Assembly (NCBI GenBank): GCA_037176845.1
Contig: JAYKXP010000001.1
Span: forward strand, 372,001-436,000
Source of the DNA: Paramarasmius palmivorus
Taxonomy: Eukaryota; Basidiomycota; Agaricomycetes; Agaricales; Marasmiaceae
DNA: 64,000 bases
Reading direction: 5' to 3'
Shown here: positions 34,901-45,199 of the stretch, piece after piece
Position numbering within the stretch: the first letter of the stretch is position 1
Layout: the number at the start of each line of letters is the position of its first letter
Notes under the pieces: model-generated
Databases searched by the model: none
The model's input: only the letters and a program-made list of their open reading frames with translations
Told to the model about the DNA's origin: nothing
Program-made: the position numbers and the translations under genes

Positions 34901-37610
34901 GACTCGGGCGCTGACGGGTTGCTACTGGAAGAGTTACTTGCGCTCCCTGCTTGCCTGGCTTCCTCCCAAATCTTGAGTGGCGTGAAGTTCTTGATTCTTT
35001 TGCTCTTCGAACCGGTAAGTCGAGGAATACCAAACGGAAGATCATGACACTTGCCTTTTTGGGTACATTAGGAGCTGATGTAGGAGTTATTGAACTGGAT
35101 GACTCGGGCCTGTCCTTGGGCACTGAAGACGGAGCGGTCGAAGATTGAGTTTTTGAAACCTTCGTGCTAATAGCAAGCCCGTCCGTCATCTGATCGATTA
35201 CTCCTGACATTGGTGACAGACTCCGTCTAGCACTAGCACTGTCTGTGCCAGCAGCAGGTTCTGGGTCGGGCGGGTCGGGAGTGGTGACGGACAAAGCAGT
35301 CTGCTCTGTTTCACTTGAGAACATGCTCCTATCTTGGCTCGTAGGCTTGTCGACGACAGGAAGAGGCTCTTCGGCCAGAAGATCATCGATCTCGACAGTA
35401 GAGCACGGCATAACTGCCGAAGATATCGATTCGATGGTTGGCGTGACAGGCACTTTCTGTGGTGAAGGAAGTTGCGCCTTGACAAGCTGTCGCTCCGGAC
35501 TGGTGCGTGCAGCATCAGGCATCTTCTGTGGCGAGGATGGTTGAGACTTTACCCTCCGTGGAGTAATAGATGGTTCGTTGGCAGTTGAGTCGTGTGCTTG
35601 CGGTCGCGTATCAGTTACCTTAGAGGTTGTGGGTGACGCGAGAGTCTTCCTTGGGGAGATAACTTCGTTCTTCGGAGCAACTACTGGAGATGGTGACTTC
35701 GTTAAGGATTGTCCACGTGGTAGCGGCGAAGGTGTTTGCGTCGGGAGAGGCTGTCGTTGGTTGTTTAATATAGCTTGCTCGATTTGAGGGATAGGTACCT
35801 CCTGCGCTGCAGCGTCCCTAGAGACGCTATTGTCTGCGCGTATGTCGCCATCCATATCCATCATGTTCGGTTGGCATCCGTCCATTGTGTCGCCTGGGTC
35901 AAAGTCCATCATGTCGTCGGGACCTTGAGCAGGTAATTCTACACCATATGCATGCTGATCTGTTGCTACTGCAGGTTCCACGCCTGGTTTAGAAATGGGG
36001 GCAGCCTTATGAGAATTTGAGTTCGGTCCCGTGTTCGCGCCATCGTCGCTATCGTCTAAGACAATGATTTCCTCGTCGCTATTTGGCCCGCTCCAAGCTG
36101 ATTTTGTTTTTTTCGGCGTGTCTTCATCTGAAATCTCTATCACATCCAAGGGGGTCTGTGGCTCCTTATTCTTTTTCTTCGATGCGGTGTCTTCGTCAGA
36201 GGAAATTTCGATTACATTCGTTGCCTTAAAAGAAAGGTTACGTCCTGCACGGTGGTGTTAGCCAAAACGCACCAAAACGGAAGGTTCTGAACCTGTACCG
36301 TATCCATTCTTGGACTGGTTGCTTGAGACTTTTTGGTTTCCCTTGTCAGTGTTCTTCCCAGACGTCACGGGTTCGCCCGATGTTGCTCGGTTGTCCGAGT
36401 CGCTGTCGTTCCAGCTTTGCATCGATTTTCTCCTCTCCTTCTCATCCCTCGGTCTTTTCGTCGACTTGGTCGTAATTGTTTCGCCACTTGAAGTCATCCT
36501 CCTGTTATTTTTCTCCCGTTCTTTGCCCTTGCGAGATGAACCCTGTGACGAAGAGCTCTTCGTGGACGCACTTCTTGGTACTGGAATACTATAGTCGCTT
36601 TCACTACGTCTCCTTTGACTTGATGAGGGCCCCACTGCTGAGACACTAGAACCGTGTTCCAGGGTATTCCGATCTTTGTGTCGGAGAGTGAGGGCTGAGG
36701 TGCTGCCAATATCCTCAACGTCTGTGCTTGGCATTGGCTTCTCTCTAGCTTTCCCCTTCGAGACCGGAGCTGGTGGGGGCGGCATAGCTTGCGCATTGTC
36801 TTCATTATCTGAATCGACGCGGTTTTGCCTCGCGAAGCCAGATGCCTGATTGAGGCGGGATACAGATGCCGACGTTGACGCAGATGGAGTCGAAACCGAG
36901 CTAGATGGCTGACTTCTTGATGGAAAATGCGTGGATGTTGGGGTACGAGTTGGCTGGGACAGTGATGCGGATGCAGATGATGGCCTGTTGTGATTCGGAA
37001 AAGTAGATGTTGGGAAATTGGTTGAGGAATTAGGGGGTGGTTTGTAGGAAGGTGGTACATCAGGTAGTTTGGGAGGCTTCTCGCTGGGCTTCTTGCGAAC
37101 TGTGAGTCGTTCTTTGGACGTATTCGATGTTCCTGCACCCGCTGAGGAAGTTGGCCGAGAATTTGAAGGCTCCGTACGCGTAGAGTGCGACACATTGCTG
37201 TTCTCTGCATCATATGAGCATCGCAGTATGAGAGGAGAAGTTTACTCGAGCGCACCCTTTCGATTATCCAATCTTGCTTTTTTGGCGGGAGGTTGGGCAC
37301 TAGTACTTTCTCCGTTACCCCTCTTCGTCGATACATTTCCATTACCGCGTACAATAGGTCTTGAAGATAATTCGTCTTCCATGTCCATCTTATCAGAAAT
37401 TCCGTCGTACTTCGAGCCGTCGTCTGAATCGCCGTCCGATGAAGGTGTTGGCTCTGTGAAATGGTCTATTTAGCAAATTGAAGGCCGGGTAAGACAAAAC
37501 TGAGCGTCATATTGGTCCATCGTTTGAATTTTACCCTATCATGGATATGTGAGACCCTCACCTACGATATGCTCCCATGGTGGTATCGAATGAAGTCTGG
37601 ACTGATTCAT
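31922..37610 (-). CDS. SET-domain histone methyltransferase, SUV39/Clr4 type, with long disordered N terminus
   Basis: The C-terminal third is a canonical H3K9-type methyltransferase. The pre-SET cysteine cluster is CDCMGRCSPQTCACAKRQ ... QCGVPAFECNSLCGCDENC (32,780-32,950). The SET core has EVIIFKTREKGWGVKNGKKK, MGSFIGIYSGEIL, AYDAFGRTYLFDLE, the cofactor and knot motif RFLNHSCDPNARLSF, and EEITFSYHGD. The post-SET CRCGAKNCTG ends at 31922. Upstream, exons read through Ser/Thr/Pro/Lys-rich disordered sequence back to about 37.6 kb. Links I could check include SVL-ATNVIEIS (36.25 kb), NNAES-AIRSAD (34.3 kb) and DPA-DLMDEDTS (34.0 kb). A likely GC-AG intron lies at 35005-35054. Three acidic hydrophobic motifs cluster at 36045-36216. 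No chromodomain was seen. The start MNQSRLHSIPPWEHIV (37610) is preferred over an upstream in-frame ATG at 37802. It should act in the nucleus in heterochromatin. Confidence 0.85.
35005..35054 (-). other. Probable GC-AG intron in the SET gene
   Basis: On the minus strand, CCCAAAAAG is followed by GCAAGTGTC and the 50-nt intron ends CGAAG before AGCAAAAGAATC. It joins VPKK to SKRIKNFTPLKIWEEA in frame; the nearby GT donor does not. Confidence 0.65.
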
Positions 37611-39477
37611 GCGTGTCTTTGTTCGGAACAAAAGATCTCGATAATTGCAGGTTAAAAGATAACCGAGGGTGAGGCAACATTGAAGGCTAAGGCTTGGGAA
37701 AATAGCGGATTCGCGCGTCGGTTTGCCAAAAACAGCCATTCTCATGCTCCCGTCCCTTCGCTGCGAAGACGTCGACTCTGACCCGCAACTCAGTGTAGCC
37801 ATTTGACTTATACATATCTAGTTCACGCGATTCGTGCCATCACCATCCATCTCGGTTTCAAATTCTAGCTTGGCTCACCAGCAACGTTGGCCACTTGATC
37901 CACCTTTAGGCACGTACTTGGGCTGTAAAGGAGATGTATGTTTGCGTGTTCAAGAGCAAGCGAACGAGACCGGCAGAGACATCGTCAATTATACCAAGAG
38001 GTATACAATTCACTGATCCTTCATGCCAGCTATTTCTTCCAGAACCATTCAGTTGTTCGAACGACCGAAGGCAAGGACACTGCCTGGATATTCGCCTTTA
38101 TATGACTGAACTGCAGCCTCAACAGGTCATCGGATTTCCTGGTTCTTCTGCATCAGGTACCCGAGATGGCCATGAAAGGCGTTGCCATGTTCACATCCAT
38201 GGCTGCATGTATGTATGCGTCTCCACCTCGGCCTGGCGCGACGGTGGCCTCGATACACGTCTGTTCTGATCGGAGTCACAAAGGGATTAGTGACCTCGAA
38301 GATGCCTTTCATTTTCGCACATCCCTTCTCTGCCAGTTCCCCGAGGAGCCGAAGAGATAATAGCCGAAATCTCTTTTATATGCCATGGACGCCGCTTGGT
38401 CCCCACAGGAGCACATTCTAACTCATCCAGCGAACAAGTGAATACCTGGAGCGTCCCGTTATAAAGGATTGTTTCAAGGCTACCAGCAACGTGATGATTC
38501 TTCACGCATGGGGGATGGAACAGTTTTCAAGAAGTAATTGAATACAACGTCCTATTGTACGTTCATTCGTTTTGCTCAAGTACCGCGTGTTAATATCCAT
38601 GACTAGGATCTTTTGGCCTTTCGGTGGAGATCAGCGACTGAGCGTGGCATTAATAAGCATCCGACATAACGTCGGATTTGTGCTTACTGAAGTGCGTACA
38701 GGAGATAAGGGAAGGCAAAGGTTTTATCGTTGTGGCAATATATCGCTGACTTTTACCGACGAATCCGCTCGGTTGCCGCTCGGAACGAGTTGATGGACAT
38801 TGGAGTCGCTTTGCGCCTCATGAGAGGCGAGAAGGGGGAAATCATACAGTAAATTGGGAGGTGATTACTCGGGATGCCGAGAAGGTCTGGGAAGTGAGCA
38901 TGCGAAGAACTCCGCAGCCTCTTGGAAAAGTACTCGCATTGATATGAGACCTTTGAGAGCTGCACTGGAGGCTCAAGCGCTCACGTCCCAATCGCACTTT
39001 CCCCGTTGGTATAAGTACTCAATTTGGCTGACAGCATTGCGTTAGATGGCGCCCGGCCGTTTTCACGCGGTGGCATTGAATGTCCTTTTGGGTGCCTGTT
39101 GACCGCTTGCTATATCAATACTACCAGTACATTGGTCTGCGACAGGTGTCATACAAATTGACTGAGTCATGAAATATTAAAATGCCAATTTTTTAACGAA
39201 TAGAGAAATGGGTTTGAGCACAGGGCCATTGAAGCCCTATTGGCGATATGTATTACCTGGCGTATCATGGCGTAATATGAGAGCATATTGGGCCGAGGAA
39301 CCATGTTGATCACAACCTTCGACGCTGACGCCCAAGGACCACTCGGCGAAGACCTCATATAAATCGTTTACGGGGGGCTAATTTGACGTCTCTCGTCAAA
39401 TTACACTCACACAGCACCTCCCAAGGTCCTTTGATCAAGAAGAAAGGAACGACGATCAAGTCCGACGGAGATTCGTC
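37611..39477. other. Gene-poor stretch between divergent genes
   Basis: Promoter side of both the SET gene (-) and the Zn-cluster factor gene (+). Overlapping short frames at 37834-38505 lack motifs or splice patterns, so nothing is called. Confidence 0.45.
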
Positions 39478-41647
39478 ATGGCGGGCGTCTCCAGAACCAA
39501 CTCGACTTCTTCCAAGCGGAAAAGCAGGATAGTAGCATGCGCAAACTGTCGGAGGCAGAAGACTCGGTGCGAAGTTTTAGAAGTGAAAAGCCAGATTGCT
39601 GTTCGCTGCCATCGTTGTAAAACCTTGGATGTAGCCTGTTCATACGAGGACATGGATAAGAGCCTTTTCGAAGTCAGGCTCAGGGCCGAAGAAACCCACA
39701 CATTATCAGCAATTTTACCCCCTCCCGCTTCTACCTCTCCTGCACCGTCATCCAAGTCTACCGATGAAATGCTGCTAGAGTTGGAGAGTATGTTCCAGGA
39801 TCTCAAGATAATACAACCGAGTTCTACATCGAGACAATCCGCTCCGGATTCAGAAACCCCGAAAATTATGGGCGTAGAAGCTTTACCTCGCCGGATTCGG
39901 CTTTGGTTTATGACCTTTTACCACTTATCTTATTCGTACGACTTCCATGGCGATACCTTGGAAGATGTTAACAGACCTGATTGGTCTGCACCTCTGGCAT
40001 GTGTACGGAATCTTCACCCGAGAGGGGGCAACGAATCGTTTCCCATAAACGGGTCTCAGACACAGGAATCGCTGGAGAATCTGTTGAGCAAAGATCAGAT
40101 AGGTCGTTTGTTGGATATGTCAGTGACTTTTGTTTTCATCACGTTACGCCGTGCACTCATACATAGTTTAGATTCAGTCAGCAGTACGCCCCTTCGCTGT
40201 GTTTTGATACCATCAAGGCCAGCGCTCGAAGCCCCCTTCTCCGTCTCATCTGTTGCACCATCGTTGCATCACGCCAACCGGATAGCGACGCAGAGGTTCG
40301 TGAGTTGCTGGTTCACAGGCTACAAACCGTCGCAGAACAGATGATCACCAAAACACTCTACAATCTGCAACTCTTTAGCTCTGTAGAGTCGGTCAAGGGG
40401 CTCCTCATAACAGCTTTATGGCCTTCATTGTCAAATGACCACGAAAGCCTTGGGAGTGAAAATCTTAGTCCGCGATATATTATCAGTTGCGCGATCACGA
40501 TGGCGCGCCACCTTCGTCTCGACGAGTGTGTTGATCAGGCACTTGCCCTCCGTAACGCCAGTGCACTCCCCGGAGAAACTCTTGATACCACATACTTCGC
40601 TGATCTATTGGATAAGGCACGACTTGTGAGTTTAAGCCCTCTTTTCAACTCTTGTCGGATTTTTTGATAACGGTATCTCTAGTGGACCTCACTTGTCAAC
40701 TCTGATTCTTTGTGAGTTTCGAGCCTTTTCGAGGGGTATTGACCGCTAAAAGCTTCCCTGCCAAGGCTTTCACTGGAACGAGGCCAAGGATGCCATCTGG
40801 TAAATCACCCAGAATCGTTCAATTCTCTCTTTGAGCTACCCCACATGGTACCGACTGATATCGGAGAATGTCGAGACATCCGATTGCGCATCCTTGGTGG
40901 CGTTGTTCAGATTACGGCGAGCACGCTGAATACCACCATTCCATCACTTCAATCCAAAGACGTGGATGTTTTTTATCGACGACAGCGGAATTCGATTAGG
41001 GACTTGAACGAGTTGAATCGTATTGTTGCTCCCCTTCCCCGTACGTATTCTGCGATACTTTGTGCACCTTTGTCCTAACGACGTTGAAAATTCTAGTTAT
41101 GGTCCCATTTGAGAAGTTCTACTTCCAGACGCTCAGCGTGATATGCCGGTCGTGTCAGCTTTTGGTGTATTTCAACTCCCTCCGGACCGGACGTCTCATA
41201 TACGAGAGTTCCCCGCATCCGCACCCGGACTTCCCATTGTGGTACATGCATGTCAAGACCTACGACCTCGTCCTCAATTTCTGGGGCAAGGATGCTCGTT
41301 CACTGGCGGAATCTATCCTTATAACCATCCTGGACATTGATGCAACGCTGCTAGGCACTGTACCCGACTACTTTTTCCTCCATTTAGCCTTTACTGCCAC
41401 ATATATCATTGGATTGAAGTTTGTATCCTTGAATGGTCTCAATGCTGTCACTGCAGGGGTAGAGTGCACCCTTCTTTCCAAGGTAGCAGAAACCCTGTGC
41501 ATTACAGCGAGAGGCCATCCGGACCATCCGGCGCAGAGGTGTGCGCACTTCATCGCTGGGCTGTTATCGTTATGGGAGAATCGAGATGTACTATTCAGGC
41601 CTAGCGATGAGGACGACACCCAGATACTGGGCCTTAATTTGACATAG
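39478..41647 (+). CDS. Zn(II)2Cys6 transcription factor
   Basis: The N-terminal zinc cluster is complete: CANCRRQKTRC and CHRCKTLDVAC, each C-x2-C-x6-C, with a 12-residue linker; a basic stretch (SSKRKSR) precedes it. The middle contains the fungal regulatory-domain features of such factors: PRRIRLWFMTFYHLSYSYD, KASARSPLLRLICCTIVAS, YIISCAITMARHLRLDE and later KTYDLVLNFWGKDARSL. Introns: 40119-40177, one after ARL at 40626, one before LSLERGQG near 40700-40770, and one after APLP near 41040-41095; all frames then join to the stop at 41645-41647. It should bind DNA as a dimer in the nucleus; targets are unknown. Its stop is only 37 bases from the stop of the converging IND1-like gene. Confidence 0.9.
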
Positions 41648-41684
41648 AAGCCTGGAGATCGTACATGTCATGGTTCACGAAGCC

Positions 41685-42791
41685 TCAACCCACATTGTCC
41701 TCTAATTTACGTCGCGTCTCCGCTGTCACCTGTACCTCCCTCCATACATGATTTGCGACATCCTGCACGCGCTCGTACCACTCTTTACCCCCAGAACCAT
41801 CTACTTGCGGTGTATGGCTTGCATGCAAGACATAGGGCACACCACGATCTCCAGACGAGCTGACACCCGGTACCAGGGGAAGATGCGCCAGGACGGGTAA
41901 GGACAATGCCATCTGCAGTGGATTGGAAAGAGTCGGGAGGACCAAAAATGTATTGAGGCGAAGGATGTGTGCAGGTCGGACATAGGTAGTAGGCGTTATT
42001 TAGAATCATTCCAGTTAGCTTGATAGCGGTTCTGGTTAGATATCCAGATAAAAAGATACCGAAAACACGTACAGGAATGTTGAGTTTGCGGAACATGGAT
42101 ATACCACGTCGCGTATCAGCAAGAGAGACATCCTGCGGAGTAGTAACAAGTACGGTGCCTGCGTATGATATATTAATGAGCCTGATATCGTCAAAAAAAA
42201 CTCGCAAACGTACCATCGACCTTGACTAGCTGACCGACACTGAGTGGAATGTCACCGGTACCAGGAGGTAGGTCAACAACCAGAATATCTAGCGGCGGAT
42301 AACTGCCGCCGAATGACCAATCTACTTGGAAGAGAAGCTGCTGAACAGCTTTTTGAACCATTAATCCTCTCCATACCACAGGAGCATCTTCCTGGGGGTT
42401 CGACGGCGAAGGTGGTGGCAGGAGATATGCCATAGACATGGTCGGAATGGTATGATTCGTTATAGGTAAGAGAGCGCCAGAAGACGACAAATCTGGTTCC
42501 GTGGCTTTACTCAAGCCCATGAGGGTTGGGATTGAGGGTCCAAAAATGTCGAGGTCAAGGATGCCGACCCGTAAACGCAGGGAAGACAGGGCGGTAGCAA
42601 GATTCGTAGCAATGGTCGATTTACCGACACCGCCCTTGCAGGAAGAAACTAGAAGAACATGTCGGACATTTGGCAGAGCGCGCTGAGGCTTCTATGCCAC
42701 CACGTCTTGGTAACTGAGGAGGAAGACGAGAGCCGGAATTTTTGGGTAACCCTAGTGGATTTTGGTGGAAAAGTGGACGACAGTGACGCAT
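41685..42791 (-). CDS. IND1/NUBPL-like P-loop Fe-S assembly ATPase
   Basis: A MRP/NBP35-class NTPase; IND1 helps insert Fe-S clusters into mitochondrial complex I. The N terminus MRHCRPLFHQNPLGLPKNSG and PRRGGI precedes the deviant Walker A VLLVSSCKGGVGKST (near 42640), ILDLDIFGPSIPTLMG, VVWRGLMVQKAVQQLLFQVDW, the Walker-B-like LDILVVDLPPGTGD, VTTPQDVSLADTRRG and the cluster-binding pair CPTC near 41965. An in-frame 54-nt intron joins NIP to LTGMILNNAYY. The C terminus includes LPLVPGVSSSGDRGVPYVLH. Two frame breaks occur: near 42690 (PRRGGI to KPQRALPNVRHVLLV) and near 41907 (FQSTADG to LSLPVLAHLPLVPG). Because the gene is housekeeping, base-call errors are the likelier cause. Confidence 0.85.
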
Positions 42792-42856
42792 GTGGCTGTG
42801 ACCGGAATTCACGGTCACGGTTGTTTACGACTTGCTCCCGGACTGTCATCATCGTC

Positions 42857-44865
42857 ATGCATAAGCCCCCGCTGCTCATTACTTCTCTTTCTTTATCTCC
42901 CATTATTCGACATGCTTTGGCTGCAGTTATATCTCGCGCTGAGCCGGATGTTCCAGAGGAGGCACCAGGCTCGGCCAATTTCTGGTGGAAGCTTGCCGTT
43001 AGCGCTGTCTTAGTCCTATTAGGTGGTGTCTTTGCAGGTTTGACGCTCGGCTTAATGGGTCTGGATGAACTTCACTTGAGGGTTCTTGCTGCGAGCTCAG
43101 ATGAGCCCCAGGAGAAGAAGAATGCCGCAAAAGGTGTGTATTATTTCGTGTCTCATGAATGACGCAAATAACCCCCATTTGCCTAGTGTTGAAGCTCATG
43201 AGAAAGGGAAGACATTGGGTCCTGGTCGTGTTGTTGCTCAGTAATGTGGTACGCCCTTTCAAAGCTTGTTTCACGAGATTTTACGCTCATTCATTCTTTC
43301 GCCGCAGATCATCAATGAAAGTTTACCCATCTTCCTGGACAGCGCCGTATGTCCTTTTACATGTCCCATACATTCACAATACAAACAACGTACCTCTACA
43401 GATTGGTGGTGGTATTGCTGCTGTAGCCATCTCTACCACTGCTATTGGTGAGCATTCGCTGCCATTAATATTCCCATGCCGAGCCCAACTTACATATTTC
43501 ATTTCAGTGATTTTCGGGTATGCGTCCACATTGACATAATATTGCTAGTCCTGACGATGCGTCTTGAAAATATTTCTTAATCAGAGAGTACGAGGCTTCT
43601 CTCGCTATCGTTTTGGTAATTTATTGACCTTTTCCAGAATCATTCCACAGGCTGTCTGCGCACGATACGGTCTTTCTATTGGAGCTACATGTGCTCCTTT
43701 TGTCCTTGCTTTAATGTGGATCATGTGTAAGTCTTCTGCTCTAATTTTCCGAAACTAGTGTCATTGATTTCGTCAATTATCAGCTCCTATTGCCTGGCCC
43801 ATTGCAAAACTTCTCGACTGGGTACTAGGGGCCAATGAGGCACACACCTACAAAAAGGCCGAACTCAAGAGTTTCTTGCAGTTCCACCGTACTGGCGAGG
43901 AGCCACTTCGGGACGATGAAATCAACATTCTGAACGGAGTATTGGAACTGAATAACAAGAAAGTAGGTTGCCTAGCTATTGGCTTTGTTGGTCGTAGCTG
44001 ACATCCTGGGTAGGTTGAACAAATCATGACCCCCATGAAGGATGTAGTCACATTACCCGCTGACAAGATACTTGATCATGAAATGTTGGATCAAATCTTG
44101 ACCAGTGGTTACTCCCGCTTCCCAGTTCATGAACCCGGAAAACCTCTTGCGTTCATAGGGTTGTTACTAGTCAAGAAGGTAGGCCAAATAAATACCTGCA
44201 AAGCCATGTCTAATGTATATTGACAGCTTCTTCAATATGACCCAGCGCAGAGGTTGCCTGTTGGAAAGTTCCCGCTTTCTATTCTCCCTGAAGCGCCACC
44301 TACCATCAATTGCTTCCAAGCCCTTGACTACTTGTTCGTCTATCGACCTTTTCTCTGACGCTCGTCGCTGACTACGCCCCAGCCAAACAGGTCGCGCTCA
44401 CCTTTTGTTGATTAGCAAAACCCCAGGTGTTGCTAATGGCGCCATGGGAGTAGTGACCCTCGAAGACATCATTGAGGAGATCATTTCAGAGGAAATTGTA
44501 GACGAAACGGACCGCTATGAAGACAATATCCACAAGCGAAAAGCGAGAAGAGTCACGACTTCAGCCATCATGCGAGGGTGAGTTCCCTTCCTACCTTTAC
44601 TCGTGTGAAACTTATACGCTTCTACAGAATTGTCGAACGGGAACAAAGGCGACGTGATTCTGCCGGGCCTACCCCCATCAATACCCCTCCTCTCGACGGG
44701 AGAATCTCATTTGTTAGCGCCGCCAAAGGCGCAGCCTTGTTAAATGACCCCCCTCAGGAACAAGACGAACTAGACCACGAGGACGCAGAGCGCCGCCCGT
44801 TACTATCTGGTCAGACAAGTCAATATGGTACCGGAGAGATCAGTGAAAGTCCGAGAGGTAGCTAG
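42857..44865 (+). CDS. CNNM/MAM3-like membrane protein (DUF21 plus CBS domains)
   Basis: Related to yeast MAM3 and animal CNNM proteins, linked to divalent-metal (Mg, Mn) handling. The start [15 protein letters not shown] is hydrophobic. The DUF21 part has [85 protein letters not shown] and [20 protein letters not shown]. The CBS pair includes [31 protein letters not shown] and [19 protein letters not shown]. The tail is acidic and hydrophilic, ending ESPRGS. Exons are small; VIFGE comes from a 10-nt exon (43508-43517) and a 3-nt exon (43585-43587). The start codon is 65 bases from that of the divergent IND1-like gene, so the two probably share a promoter. No frame break was seen. Confidence 0.92.
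43508..43517 (+). other. 10-nt microexon in the CNNM-like gene
   Basis: Acceptor ATTTCAG, exon TGATTTTCGG, donor GTATGC. It encodes VIFG of the conserved VIFGEIIPQ motif when joined to ...ACTGCTATTG upstream. Confidence 0.8.
43585..43587 (+). other. 3-nt microexon in the CNNM-like gene
   Basis: The bases AGA lie between introns 43518-43584 (GTATGC...AATCAG) and 43588-43637 (GTACGA...TTCCAG). They insert the Glu of FGEIIPQ, which is strongly conserved in DUF21 proteins. Skipping the exon keeps the frame but gives FGIIPQ. Confidence 0.65.
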
Positions 44866-45199
44866 CTTTTCGCGAATTATCAGTACATGATTCGTTGTTT
44901 GCCTTCAGGGGCTGTCGATCCTGTTGTCTTGTTTTCTTCGTCATGTCACTGTGGCTTTCGAATGTATGTAGACGTTGACATTAGATCGCGTCTTCGTGTT
45001 ATCCTTATTCCTTGATTTTATGCCTTGTGACTTCCTATCTTCGCCGCCGTTGGTTGTTAGACCGCCTTCATCCCGAACAGAGGTATACCATTCTAAAGCA
45101 GGGATATTCATTTCGCATTTGAACATCTCGCGCTTTCCATGGCAATTACAATAATGCTTTCATATGTGCATATTCAAGAGTTCGGTGCCATAAGGTCCT
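44866..45199. other. Short intergenic region between converging genes
   Basis: Separates the CNNM-like stop (+) and the second APC permease stop (-). No feature seen. Confidence 0.5.

Noticed and set aside
34039..36149. Treating the disordered segments upstream of the SET domain as separate genes
   Set aside because: Splice junctions link them in frame to the SET exons at most checked sites, and none has its own promoter-like gap or domain.
37834..38505. Overlapping small frames on both strands between the SET gene and the Zn-cluster gene
   Set aside because: No conserved motif, biased composition or splice structure; they look like chance frames in a promoter region.
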